The notes: a model not told the origin generated them from the letters alone. A stretch of DNA of 64,000 nt from Taudactylus pleione (GCA_031769625.1 JAUIMM010000088.1:6897501-6961500), one strand, 5' to 3'. Shown: positions 44,539-56,200, numbered from the stretch's first letter. A program made the numbers and translations.

Positions 44539-44542
<4 letters not shown>

Positions 44543-44590
<48 letters not shown>
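44543..44590. repeat. TA microsatellite
   Basis: A pure TA run directly follows the right end of BED-hAT copy 3. Confidence 0.95.
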
Positions 44591-44591
<1 letters not shown>

Positions 44592-44639
44592 CTATGGGTA
44601 TAAATAGCTATGGGTGAGTTATAAATAATTGGTAGCATA

Positions 44640-45062
44640 TATTGGGCTGTGCGCTCGCAAGCAGCCCGATGTAAATGAACTACGCATGTGCCACGTCCTG
44701 CGTGCGCATGCGCGAGCCCCGCTGAGCGACTGAAGTTCAGTCGCTACGGGGCTCGCAACAAGACGGGGCGGCTGTCGATGGTGATTGACAGCTCGCCCCA
44801 TTTTGTGGGCGGGTAGGGGGGGTTGCTGCACAAACGCAGGCGTTCCCTTAGGAACGCCTGCCATTTGTAGGGCGGACTAACTGACATCACTAGTGATGTC
44901 AGTAGTGGACTTCCTGCTCTATTAGAGCAGGAAGTCCACTCGGCCTTGTGGCAGCTAGACCCTACCCAGGGTCTCATCGCAAGGCCGATGGTCACGATTA
45001 TCGCAACGGTCTCCTGGCCGCTTGCACAAGCTGTGCACAGCTTTGCGAGCGGCCGGAGACCA
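44640..45062. mobile_element. Hairpin-chain element, copy C
   Basis: The sequence is diverged from A and B but has the same order of stems. The best is a perfect 16-bp stem AGTGGACTTCCTGCTC (44914-44929) with its partner at 44935-44950. Others are CTGACATCACTAGTGATGTC, GGCGTTCCCTTAGGAACGCC, and the terminal GGCCGCTTGCACAAGCTGTG stem. The outer CTGATTCAG ends are missing. Confidence 0.8.
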
Positions 45063-45699
45063 AAAAAAAAAAATGCCCACACCACCCCCTGTGCCAAAAA
45101 TACACATCATAAATTATGCAAATATGAAAATTGCACTTCTCTGGCATCCTTAAGAACAGTTATGTGGGAATGGACACTGTTGTGATTGTGTTGGCTATGT
45201 TGTTTCACATCTGCAGCCACAGTAGATGTGTAAGACAAGGGGGAGACGGTTTGCACCACAGGGTGATGTGTAAGCAGAAGTGGGACAATAAATGGATTGT
45301 GTGGACAATGGGAGACATACATACAAAGGGGGAGACAGAGAAGCTAACACAAAGATGGTGACAGTTAAACAGCGTGAGCAGAGATACAGACAAAAGATGG
45401 GACAAACATGACTGGAGGAAGAAGCAGTGACCCTACTTATATGGAGATGAGCCTTCTGTTGGGAGCTGGGACTGTGTTTATTAGAATCTGCATGGAGGAG
45501 GAAAATGGAATAAAAATACAATTGGGGGCAATATGCATTTGGGCACATAAAGCAGTGTTACTTTTGCAAATAGCCAAGCCACTTCTATAAAAAAACAGCA
45601 GGTCGTGCGCATCCCAGAATACAAAGATGCTGGGCCAAGTGTTGGTTTGAGACTGGACCACCCACTTCCAAAACCACTCCAGTGTTTTGAATTCACTGA
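45063..45699. other. Anonymous DNA
   Basis: The overlapping frames on both strands (45107-45723) have no recognisable domain. Confidence 0.4.
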
Positions 45700-46015
45700 A
45701 TGTTGACGGCATAATGTCGACATGTTATGAATGTCGATACTCAGAATGTTGACATGTACAGAATGTCGACATTCACAGTGTTGCTACTTACATAATGACA
45801 TTGCCAGAATGTCGAAATTGTGAATTTCAACAGTAGGCATGACACAAAGGGATCTCCTGTTTACCCTTTTACCCTAACTGCAGCCTAACCCTAATATAAT
45901 CCTAATTGCAGCATAATCACAACCTTTTTTCTAACCCAAACTGAATAAGAAATCGACATTATCAACATCCTGACCATGTTAACATTCTGGTGTCGACATT
46001 CGGAATGTACAGTAA
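45700..46015. mobile_element. GTCGACATT-rich element with CCTAACC core
   Basis: Both arms are made of repeats of AATGTCGACATT in both orientations (for example at 45713, 45759 and 45990). The centre (about 45870-45925) has ACCCTAACTGCAGCCTAACC. It is a variant of the design at 4345, 11483 and 13650. Confidence 0.6.
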
Positions 46016-46502
46016 ACACTCTGCCCTCATATCACTAACATGGACTTTCTATTATAGATTTACTTTTTCATAGTATTTTTTTTTATTGTATTGCTTAATG
46101 TGAATTATGTAAATGACACATCATGTATATTCATAAAGAGGAATTTCCGGTAGCCTATCACCTGATTTCTTCACGTTGCACATCGGAGCACAGCTCTTGA
46201 GTAATTATTTACTTATGCAAATTACACATTACACATTATGCATATTCAGATGTATGTGCCATTTTGTATACAGGGCGTCAGCCCAGTTGCCTAGCAATGG
46301 ACTTTCTCACTTTGCATAACTAAATAATCATTGTGTCTGTATCTTTTTCATATGTATATTTCCTTGAGAAAAGGATAAGTAGTTCTTTAATATTTAAATT
46401 TTTTTAACATTACAAAAAAAGTTAGAAGGAAATATGTTACAGCATGCTTCCATACAGTCAGATCCGTCATTATAGTTGTTAGTAGCAGGAAGAGTAATCC
46501 TG
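46016..46502. other. Anonymous AT-rich DNA
   Basis: No gene or repeat border was recognised. Confidence 0.4.
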
Positions 46503-46510
46503 AATACAAT

Positions 46511-46849
46511 CAGTGGCGTCCCTCCCTGCGGTATCACCCAGGGCGGGGAGGGACGCTGGACGCCGGAAAAAGGGGCGTGGCCTCGCGGCCCGAACCCCTT
46601 ATGTCCCGTTCTTCTTATCGGTGGGGCCTTGGGGGAACTTAAGTCGGGTGTGCACTGTGCAGCAGGGAAGGTGTGGACTGCCTTGTGGTTGCAGTCCGGC
46701 TCCCTCACAAATGTCAGGAGCCGAGTGCTGTACTTAATACTACAGTGCAGCACCCGTCTCCTGTCACTGAGGGGGGTGTCTGCAACTTGGTGTCACCCCT
46801 CAGCAGGTGACACCTGGGTGCGGCCCGCAACCCCCTTGTGATGCCACTG
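46511..46849. mobile_element. Non-autonomous hAT (CAGTGGCGTC), 339 bp
   Basis: The ends CAGTGGCGTC and GATGCCACTG are inverted, and a perfect 8-bp duplication AATACAAT flanks the element (46503-46510 and 46850-46857). The interior is GC-rich, with CACCCAGGGCGGGGAGGGAC and CAGGTGACACCTGGGTGCGG near the ends. Frames inside are not genes. Confidence 0.95.
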
Positions 46850-47021
46850 AATACAATTCAAATTAGATACTTCCAAATCGCATTAAGGGGGAGATTTCCT
46901 ACAGCATCAGCTTTGTGTAAGGTAGGCAAATTGACACACATCGCATATGGTGTTTGGAGCCAAACAGCTGGATTTATTAATGTGCAGGCTGAATGCTGAA
47001 GTCTCTAACTGCACATAGTGG

Positions 47022-47500
47022 CCCTCATTCAGAGGCGGCCGCAAGAAGCAACCGCTCGCTCTGAATGAGGGCGGCCGCTTGTAATTTTAAGTGCAGCCTC
47101 CTGGTCGCTAGCTAAGCTGTGGGTTACCACCCACAGCTTTAGCGACCGACCAGGGTGATGGTCGCGATGGTCAAGACCATCGCGACCATCGAGGCTTGCG
47201 ACGAGACCCTAAGGTTGGGTCTCAGCAACCGCAAGCCCCAGGGAGCTTCCTGCTCTGATCGAGCAGGAAGCTCCCCACTAACATCACTGCTGATGTCAGT
47301 GCGGCCGCCTACAAAACGGGGCGAGCTGTCGATCAACATCGACAGCCGCCCCTTTTGTAGTGAGCTCCGGAGCGAGAGAATTTCTCTCTCGCTCCAAAGC
47401 TTGCGCACACACGCAGTACGGCCGCTGCGCATGCGCAGGGCCTTAACATCGACCCGGTTGCGAGCGCTCAGAGCTTGTGACCGGGTCTGAATGAGACCCT
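47022..47500. mobile_element. Hairpin-chain element, copy D
   Basis: The outer ends GGCCCTCATTCAGAG and GTCTGAATGAGACCC are inverted. The perfect stems are GATGGTCGCGATGGTC with partner (47157-47190) and GGGAGCTTCCTGCTC (47241-47255) with partner (47261-47275). Further stems are CTGACATCAGCAGTGATGTT (read on the minus strand) and GAGCTGTCGAT...ATCGACAGC. The stem sequences differ from those of A and C while pairing is kept. Confidence 0.85.
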
Positions 47501-47705
47501 GTGTGTGTTGGTTTGCAAAGTTTTGAGTAAGCCTCATGCGTCTTTGGCTTTATGCTAGACATGCACTGTCCAATTATCAATTATAACTGATAGTGTATTG
47601 CGGGGACCGATTAGTAATTATTGGCCTGTGAGAAATGCAAAATCGTCCACCATGTCTGATAGATCCGATAACACTACTAAACAGCCATTTTGCATCTGAC
47701 ATGAT
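47501..47705. other. Short anonymous stretch
   Basis: This lies between copy D and the large inverted-repeat element. Nothing is recognisable. Confidence 0.4.
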
Positions 47706-49302
47706 GGGCCAAATGTAATAGGTAGTCAGTTTTAGTAACAGTACAAACTCGCACTTTCTCACACTTTTAAAAAGTGCGAGTTTGTACTGAAACTCGCAAA
47801 TTCAATAGCCTGCGAACTTTTCAGCTCGAGGCTACTGCATTTGCGAGTGCAGGCGAGTTTAGGACTATGTAAACTGACACCTTTTAATGCGAGTAGCATT
47901 AAAAGGTGCGAGTTTTCGAGAAGCCATCACAGATCAGTGAGATCCGTGATGGCTTCTGTGTGTGTTAAAAAAAAAAAAACGTGCACCCCCTCCCCAAAAG
48001 CATAACCAGCCCCGGGCTTTATAAAGCCTGTTCTGGTTCTAAAAATACAGGGGCCAAAATGCGTAGGGGGCCCCTGTATATTAAGAACCAGCACAGGGCT
48101 TTGTTGAGCTGGTCCTGGTTCTGGAAAATCAGGGGATAAAACGAGTAGGGGTCCCCTGAAAATTCCTGAACCAGCACCGAACTCTTTCTAGCGGGGGGAT
48201 AATGCCACAGCCAGGGAAAACCTTTCACCGGTTTCCCCGGCCAAAGCATTACCCCTGCCCGCTAGTCAGTCCAGGCCGGGGATCCCTGGGGAGTTGGGTA
48301 CCTCCCCAATAAAGGGGTACCCCTCTCCAGGGCACCCCAGGCCTAGACTGATAGCCCGGGGCTATCCCCGGCACCCTAGGGCGGTGGGTGCCGTGTTGAT
48401 AGTGTAAAGTGAAAGTGTAAAATTAAATTTACCATATTGTCTTTATTTGTATAACCACAAGTACCAGCAAGCCTCCCCTGCATGCTGGTATTTGGAGAAC
48501 CACAAATACCAGCATGCGGGGCATTACGGGCCCGCTGGCACATGTAGTTCCACAACTAAAGAAATACGTAAAAAAACAAACTTACACCGTGAAAGTATAA
48601 TTTTAATAAAACATACATGCACACTCACACTCACACTCACACATACTCACCTATTATCCGAAGTAATCCATAGGGGTGTACCTGAAAAAAAAATCCATAC
48701 TCACCTCTCCTATGCGTAGATCACGTCCTCTTCTCCAAGTAGGCAATCCAGGGGTTAAAATAAAAAACCGAAAAAAAACCCGATCCATGCCGGACTGAGC
48801 AAAGGTATGTGTGTATACATACCTTTGCTCCACGTAAATGACCAGGGCACACGTGTGCCCGTCAGTGCAGAACAGGCTTTATAAAGCCCGGGGCTGGTTA
48901 TGCTTTTGGGGAGGGGGTGCACGTCATTTTTTTTTTATTTAAACACATTTTACATATGTACACACAGAAACATGTACATATCTCATGGATATGTGCATGT
49001 TTCTGTGTTAATCTGACCTGCTCAGGATGTACTCGCTAGCCTGAAGCAGGTCTATTATTTGGGGACTTTTGGTAATCTTTTTTTTGCGAGTCTGAAACAG
49101 ACACTCTATTACATTGGGCGAGTTGATTGTTTTCAATGTGAAAACATCTGGATGCGAGTTTGAGAATGGAGAGTTTTAGTAACTCTGAAAAGTCCGAGTT
49201 TTAGTGAACAGACACCCTATTACATTGGAGAGTTGTGAAAAATTGCGAGTTTAGCACCAAACTCGCCATTTACCAAAACAGACTACCTATTACATTTGGC
49301 CC
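47706..49302. mobile_element. 1.6-kb inverted-repeat element (GGGCCAAATGTAATAGGTAG)
   Basis: The ends GGGCCAAATGTAATAGGTAG and CTACCTATTACATTTGGCCC are perfect inverted repeats. The interior is rich in sub-palindromes: ACTCGCACTTT/AAAGTGCGAGT, CCTTTTAATGCGAG/CATTAAAAGG, AAAGCCCGGGGCTGGTTATG and its inverted copy near 48001, and an ACATGCACAC/CACACT stretch. No transposase frame is present. The element at about 54886-56200 shares the GGGGACCCCTACGC-type block and is probably related. Confidence 0.85.
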
Positions 49303-49959
49303 GATATATATCAATTTCCATGTAATTTTGTGCGTAGAATCCAAATATACCATCAGAAATTTGATATCACGTAAGGTTTTTGAGATATTTTGAAAAATGT
49401 AAATAAAAATTTTTAAGTATTTAATCACAGTATGTACTGGGCAAGACTCCCTTCTGCCTGCAATATGGGGTACGCATCTGTTCAGACTCCTCATCCTCTA
49501 TGTCATCAGAATCCCCCTCCTTATCTTCCTTGCTTGCTGGCTCCTGACCAGCTCCTGGCCGGCGTGAAAAGTGTGAAAAAATTAAGCAGGAAGCTCCACA
49601 AACTATACCATCACTATCAGTAACCAGGGGTGTTCTCACAGTGAGCTGCTTTGTGATGGAGCCCCTGTCTCGGTGCCCTAGCACTCTGGCTGATGGCTGA
49701 TCACCATAAGAAGATATGTGGCCCTCAAACCACTGCCAGTGACCAATGCAGTGGTATTCTTTTCTTGTGTTCGTTATTTCGCAGCTATGTGAGTACATTT
49801 TTTCTGCTGTTTGTAAGAACATGCGAATTTATACATTTTATACGATTTAATAAACGGAATTACACTGTATGGAATTTTCCTCTTCCTCATTTATACCAAG
49901 TGTGCACCTAAGATGTTGGGAGATTGAGAAGACTATAATTGCTACATGCCTACGTCAGG
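49303..49959 (-). other. Anonymous DNA with an unrecognised 133-codon frame
   Basis: On the minus strand 49421-49822 is open, with an acidic stretch KEDKEGDSDDIEDEESEQ near its C-terminus. That composition looks protein-like, but no domain, splice border or neighbour supports a gene. It could be a fragment of a processed copy of some host gene. Confidence 0.2.
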
Positions 49960-50870
49960 CTTGCCGACATTTACTTCCCTCCTTCCGGGAGGGAACTGTC
50001 GGGCATACTAGACTGGAGCGTGATGTGGTCAAAGGGGGTGGGCCCCGGCAGCGTGCACTTCATTGGAGACGGAGCATGGGGGCGTGACAACACAATTACA
50101 TCATCGTGGCTCCGCCCCCTCTTCACAATGTCGTGAATAATGGCATTGTGAAGCCGTGGGTGGAGCCATGATGACGCAATTCAGCGCGGACAGCGTAACC
50201 GCCCCCTTCCTGCTGCCAGGTTTTTCACTTACAACCACAAGGGGGGGCGGACACGGCGCCGGGAGGCTTGCCTGCCTTTCCGGGGGGCCGGGAGCGGCAC
50301 CTGATTTTCGTTTATTGGTTTTACAGTTCTACACAAAGCTTTTTAATCTTTTCTTAGAAGTACCAATTACTAAAGAAAGGATATTTCATCAGCTGACTTT
50401 ATATTGTGGACTCTGGTTTTTGCACCATAAGGACCATATATATGAGATTCTCCAGTGACTGATCTGCTCTATTTGCCATCTAGTAGAGAGGCCAATGCCG
50501 CCTCATTTTTTCAATCCTGGGACTCGGGATTGAAAAAATCTCAGTCCTGGAATTGCCGGGATTGAGTTAATTAATGCTGGCCGCCCACAGCAAACAGACT
50601 CCAGTGCGGGCTGGTGCGGCTGTACAAGGGGAAGGGCTGGTGTGTGCGTGCGCAGTGTTACCTCTATGATGTCACACACAGCTGCACAGCTGTAGGAGGC
50701 CTGGGAGCAGCATAGGAGCCGACAGAACTAGTGCTCAGCGCTGCCCCCGGGCTGAAGACAAACCATGCCAAGCGGCACATTTAAATCCCAAAATTGGAGG
50801 CACCAATCTCAGGATTTAAATCCCGACGTTTTTTGCCCTAAAAACCAGGATCCCGCTTTATATTTGGTTA
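49960..50870. repeat. Hairpin-rich GC repeats
   Basis: Two clusters of short palindromes can be seen. At 49960-50290, for example, CCCTCCTTCCGGGAGGG and TTCACAATGTCG...GGCATTGTGAA. At 50490-50870, for example, TTTTTTCAATCC...GGATTGAAAAAA and ATTTAAATCCC with its mirror. They look like decayed MITEs, but no clean ends are found. Confidence 0.5.
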
Positions 50871-51519
50871 GCATTCGAGTTATATATTGTTTTATTCATG
50901 GAGTGCGCTCCTGTGCTACCTCCATAATGCTCCTCTAAGGAAGCATTTATCCTTACCAAGATGGCTATCGGTTAAGTCTTCTGCGCATAAGCAGCGCCAT
51001 CTTGTTACTGTGTATGAGAGCCTACAGTGGGACACAGAGATGTTCCACTTAGCTCCAGATAGACCCTGCGATATACCTGAGAGATACCGGCTGCAGAGCA
51101 TACCGCTATCCTATTATTTTGCACTGCTACCCATATACATTACCAGCTTGTGACTTGTATGTTCTGCTCAAGCTCTTCGCCATCCAGATACCACGTGTAT
51201 GTGAGTGTGAGTACGGCTGTACCGACACATTGCCGCACAATAAACCATACAACTGGTTAAGTCCTAAATTGTCTGTTGCATCTGGGATTCCGCTAGTATA
51301 TAATATTTACTCTGCTTATCCCCATCCGCATAGTACACATATATCAACATATATATATAGAGTTTCTAAATGTTTGAAGGTCGATCACCTCCACCAAAAA
51401 TAGAGGTGGATGTTACTTTAGTGCATTTGCACGGCACCCTATTGAATTAATATAATTGTTCTGCAGGCGGAGATTATTAATATAAACTGCTGGAGGAGAT
51501 GACTGAGTACCATAATCTG
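50871..51519. other. Anonymous DNA
   Basis: The frames at 50887-51403 have no recognisable domain and no splice context that I can support. Confidence 0.4.
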
Positions 51520-51655
51520 AAATGGAGGGGGAGATGATTTAATAATTAAATCTGCAGGGAAAGATGATTAACGTAATCTGGAGGGGGAGATGATTAAGAA
51601 AATGGGGAGGGGGAGATGATGAAGATAATGGGGAGGGTGAAATTAATAAGAGAAT
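51520..51655. repeat. GGAGGGGGAGATGATTAA minisatellite
   Basis: About five imperfect units of 25-35 bp are built on GGAGGGGGAGATGATTAA. Confidence 0.8.
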
Positions 51656-51744
51656 GGAAGGAGTGTTTTTATTTATATACTGTATATTCTTTATTACTAT
51701 TAAAGATATATTCTATTTTGCTTTTTGGAAACCCTCCTCTAGAA

Positions 51745-51811
51745 CAGCCTTCCCCTGTGTCAGCCTTCCCCTGTGTCAGCCTTCCCCTGTGTCAGCCTTC
51801 CCCTGTGTCCC
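51745..51811. repeat. 16-bp repeat CAGCCTTCCCCTGTGT, four units
   Basis: Four near-perfect head-to-tail units end in CCC. This is a simple minisatellite with no coding meaning. Confidence 0.95.
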
Positions 51812-53205
51812 AAGTGAAATAAATGGAAGAGAACAGTGGACGAACCAATACTTTATATTGCAGCCTCACTGATAGAGGGACGGTAGGTCTTATATAGCTT
51901 TATGTTATATAGATTGTGTTTATTAAATGATGGCTAGGTCCTGCCATCATTATTTATAACCTGTGGCCAAATGCTACAGAGGAATTTAAGTACTGTATTA
52001 GAGAAATGAATTGTTAGTGTAGGTGCCCATCTGAATGAGCTCACCTTGCAGATGGGCAATCACAGTTTGATTAAACTACAATCCCTACTTGCAGACAATC
52101 TGGATGCACCGTCCCAGAGGAGGCAGCCAGGTTGACACAGCTGGGGGCGTAGCAGGGAGCGGCAGAGCAAGGCGTAACTGCGTGATATTGGCATTGTGCA
52201 GCAGGGGCCACGATGATATTTGGCTGCTGTGGAGTGGAGAGAGTGGACAGCAGTGGGGGTGGAGGGGTGCGGGCACTTGGCGGCTGGCCGGGTGACTCGC
52301 CTACGCTTCAGGGCACCTCCCAGCTGTCACGGGAGAGTGTGCAAGTATGCTACAATCTATCTATATTTGTAAAGCTTTGTTTGCTTAAAGAAAGTAAAAC
52401 ATCTTGATGCCTAGAATTTGATTCTCAAGATGAGAAAAATTATATAAAAATATATATGTATGTATGCAAAATAGAGTTGAACAGCAAATTGTAAAATGTG
52501 GAAAAAAGTACAAAGGCAACTGAATCATAATAATGAATTAAGGACTAATTATATTTAGATTATTGTAATAAATGGTTACACTTCCTCAAGTTGGTGTGAC
52601 TGGGTGTATGAGGGTCATTGTACTGTGTGCCCCATGATGTAACTACACTATTTCTCTCTCTTTGAACCATAGTTTATAAAAATACAAATCTCAGCCTGAG
52701 CCAGTGCTGCCTGGTACAACCATATACTATAGTATGCATTTCTCAAACATGTTTTTTTTAAGAGGATGTCTCACTAATGCAATTATATTGTATTTCTAAT
52801 AATTTTGCAATTGACATCCGGCATGATTTCTTTGTCAGTTTTGTGGTGTTTTCATGATTAAATGTAAATGACAACCACATTGACAGGCTCCTAGAGCTCT
52901 TCATCTAGAGATGGGGGGATTTATAGTTGAGATTTATAACCCCATTTGAACCTATAAACATATACCCTTCACTGCTCCTCCTTAATCAATTTGACTGTAC
53001 TCCTTAGACATGCCACCTTATTAATGTCTGCTGCTTTCTATTGGTAATTATTAATTAATGCCTCTGTACAGCACTATGGGCCCTTTACAGCGCCCTAAAA
53101 TGTAATGATAATAATAATAATACAGTAATTAAGTTAAGTAAGGGTGTTTTATTTCTGTAATATGTTATCAAAGCTATTATTTTCATCATGTCAGATATTG
53201 CAAAG
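51812..53205. other. Anonymous AT-rich DNA
   Basis: At 53065-53135 the words CAGCACTATGGGCCCTTTAC and a TAATAATAATAATA run resemble the tail of a dispersed vertebrate repeat. No gene is visible. Confidence 0.4.
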
Positions 53206-53613
53206 ATGTCAGTACAGAAAAAAACAGGCTCTTACTATAGTAAAAATACAAAAATAGCAAGACATATTGACATCTGGATCGATGAAGGAATGGGTTAGAA
53301 AAGTAAACCCTCCTGACAGTCAGGATACTGAAGACAATGTAAAAGATGTTGTAGTGATTGATAATGAGGATGTGAAGGACCAGGCATCAAGCAGTGTAGT
53401 AGTGACACCTATTGCCAGTGGTGCCTCCTTTTCATCACAGCATACTGTAACCAGTGAAGACAGTTTACTTGCCAGTGCAACCTCCATCTCTGGTGAGTAC
53501 ACTGTGGCCAGTGTAGTTCACCTTCCCGCCATGCCAGCTACCATCACCGAAGGTACCCAGCCACCGATCAAGCCTTCACATCCCTCATACATGCTGCTCC
53601 TACTGATTATTTA
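53206..53613 (+). pseudogene. Possible hAT-type transposase N-terminus fragment
   Basis: A short frame from 53206 reads MSVQKKTGSYYSKNTKIA and stops; in a shifted frame from 53267 a Ser/Thr/Val-rich sequence of 115 codons follows. A KK.G..Y.K start is typical of ZMYM/TTF-type hAT transposase copies, but nothing further is recognisable, and a frameshift is needed to join the two parts. Weak call. Confidence 0.22.
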
Positions 53614-54275
53614 GAAATCCCTGGAATCGTAGACTTTGCAGTCATTCTAAAAAATCAGAAATAGATGGAATAACTTGCGCCCTCTAGCTGCTGAATGGTC
53701 CCACTTACAAGAGCACCAAATCTTGAATGGCAATCGTACATAATACAAAAAGTAGTCCACAAGCGCTGCTAGTACTCAATGCGGATGTCTTGATTAAGGC
53801 GTCCTATATCTTTAAAGATGAAGCACAACAAGGGGATTGTATTATCCAACAGTATATCTTATTCTTTCACTGTTTTTACTGAAGAAACTTCTGGAATCAC
53901 CAAACTGTGGCTGCTCTTAACTATCTCTTTTACACTGCACTTTTCTTACTATGGCTGTGCCCCGGGGGCAGCTTAGCTGGGCTAGTTTGGGGGTGTCCAG
54001 AGCTCTGGATTTGAACCCTAGTATGTTAGGGACCTACCCTACAGAGGTTACCTGGACATGGTGGGTAGGCCCATAACCTTGGCCATGATTATGCTAAAAA
54101 CCTCTATTGCTTGCAACATTTTATTGCATTTATATATACTCAGTAATTTGGAGTTGTACACCTGAGATTTGTCTGTTTCTGCGCCTGCAATTAGTCTCGT
54201 CAGGTAGCACCTCCCATTATATATATTCAAGGTGTGCAGTCCAGGAATCTTTCCTATATAATCAGATATCATTGT
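53614..54275. other. Anonymous DNA
   Basis: No gene or element was recognised. Confidence 0.4.
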
Positions 54276-54570
54276 CTGATCGACCAGCATGTGCTGGATG
54301 ATCGTTATCGAGCATCCAGCACATGCTCCATTCCCCCAACTACTATAACGACCCTCGATCAACGATCGAGGGTCCCTATAGTAACCAGGCTAACCTGGTC
54401 TATATCGTCCAGGTTGGCCTGCATGCATGGGCGATGGTCGATATCGATTTCGACCATCCGTGCCTGCGCATCGTTTGATTGTTTGGTTGTTTGAGGGGAC
54501 AAAAAAAGGTCGATTTAAACGATCAAACGATAAACAATAGAAATCTGACCGTATGTATGCACCATTAGAA
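54276..54570. repeat. Serial-hairpin repeat
   Basis: Consecutive stems are CAGCATGTGCTGGATG / CATCCAGCACATGCT, ACCCTCGATC / GATCGAGGGT, CCAGGCTAACCTGG-type, and CGATGGTCGATATCG / CGATTTCGACCATCG. The design resembles the elements at 31878-32189 and the hairpin-chain family. The outer ends are unclear. Confidence 0.65.
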
Positions 54571-54883
54571 TCGGAGTTTGAACTGGATTTGAACTTTGGA
54601 CTACTTTCTAACCCAAAATGAAACAATTTCTCAAACACTGTAGCTTGGGAATGCTACTAGCCCACCTTTTATTCAACTCCCCTGAGACTGGGGGCCAGCC
54701 AGATTCAGCATGAATTGCAATTGCGATTGCAGCTGTGTAATCGCACGCAATGCAGCTGCGAAAAGGTACCAGATGAGGCAGCCGTCTTGGGCGCACTATG
54801 TAGGATTACCCTGCATGGAATAGGTTACGCCTAGAAGAGATAACACAAAATTGGAGGTTGCGATGTCCTAACGCTAGGGGGGT
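54571..54883. other. Anonymous DNA
   Basis: A short palindrome CAATTGCGATTGCAGCTG near 54718-54735 is the only structure noted. Confidence 0.4.
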
Positions 54884-56200
54884 AAATTTACTAAGAATCG
54901 CGTCTGATCAAGTTTTTTTTTTCAACTTGATTAGCAATGCCGAAACTCGGGTGATTTGAAACTCCTGAAACTCACAAATTTCTAACTCTAGAGCAACCGC
55001 TGATTGGCTCCGGCTCCTGACTCACTAACCAGCCCACTTGGGAACTGTCAGGAGCCGGAGCCAATCAGTGGGCGCTCTCCAGTTAGCGGCCACTGATTGG
55101 CTGCCAGTTCCTGACGGTTCACACTGAGCCGTCAGAAGCCGGTTAGCGGTGTATGTGGTCACACACATACACCGGGTCAGTCGTTTTTCTTTTTTTGCCA
55201 AGACCTGGGGATACTACAGAGAGTGGCGTCAGGATGTAGGTGAGTATGTGATCTTTTTTACAAGTACTCCCATTGGATTCTACAGGAGAAGCGGACGTGA
55301 ACATCTGGCAGCAGGTGAGTATGTGTGAGTGAGCTAGGTGAATGTAATAAAGTTATACTGTATACGGTGTGTGTACTGTGTTTTTTTAACTATTTATTTT
55401 ACAGTGGGGGTATGGGTATTGGCTACCTGCTGGCACTTGTAGTTCCACAAGTGCAAAAGGGCAGGCATGCTGACACCTGTAGTTCCACTGTAAAATACAA
55501 TAGTTTTGAACTATTTTCCACATTATTACCCCCGTACCCACAGCCTAGGGGTGCAGGGAAGAGCCCCGGGCTTCAGACTAAGCCTGGGATTTTGGGAGGG
55601 TGGGATCCCTTCTTGGGGCAGCCCCCACCTCCCCTGAGATCCCTGGCTTGGGCTGACCGGCTCAGGGTGTTAGGGTCTCCTGGTTGTGGCATTACACCCC
55701 GGTCAGTTTGGATCCTGTGCTGGTTTTAAATATAGGGGGACCCCTACGCATTTTTTCCCCCCTATATTTAAAACCAGGACTGGCCCTGCAGCCAGGTGCT
55801 GGTTCCTTAATTATGGGGGAACCCTACTCATTTTTCCCCCCCTGTAATTTTAGAAAGCAGGACTGGCTGAGCAGCCCCGGGGCTGGTTATGCTTTCATTT
55901 ACTATTTACAGGCAGAAACATACATGGATTACACTGATCTGTGTATGTTTCTGCCAAACTCGCAGGTCACAGGTAGGTGAATTGATTTCACAAATATATA
56001 CAGGAGTATTGTCCATTCTCATGAGAGTTTAGAAACTCTCATCTTGGTAAATTCCCGAATCCTATTTTTACTAGTGAAAATTTACTCGAGTTTGGCCATA
56101 GGTGAAGTGAAGAGAGTTTGCTAACTCTCCAGAATTTTCCCATAGCAAAGAAGATTTCTCTCCCGAGTTTGAGAGTGAGAAAAAATGCCCAAACTCTCCC
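54884..56200. mobile_element. Long inverted-repeat element, borders uncertain
   Basis: It begins near GGGGGTAAATTTACTAAGAA and contains a strong foldback GATTGGCTCCGGCTCCTGAC / CAGGAGCCGGAGCCAATC (55002-55066). It also has a second stem TATAGGGGGACCCC...CCCCCCTATATT and repeated CCCCGGGCT/AGCCCCGGGG blocks related to 47706-49302. The right end, near CTCTCCCAATTTCTC, is not sharply defined. Confidence 0.55.

Larger units (their letters stand above)
38633..44542 (+). mobile_element. BED-hAT transposon, copy 3 (nearly complete)
   Basis: This is the most complete copy at 5.9 kb. Termini TTAGGGGTG and CACCCCTAA lie in TA repeats. It has the subterminal GGGTTCGGATTTC palindrome, a TATA box, a TAGTG run, about ten 160-bp leader units, one long transposase frame, the 3' hairpin and a purine-rich subterminal region (CAGATCCAAAACACAAAACC). 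Its leader shares unit variants with copy 2 (for example GGCCTGCTGGC with CAAGTGTGCG next to the last full unit), so the two copies are closely related. Confidence 0.95.
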
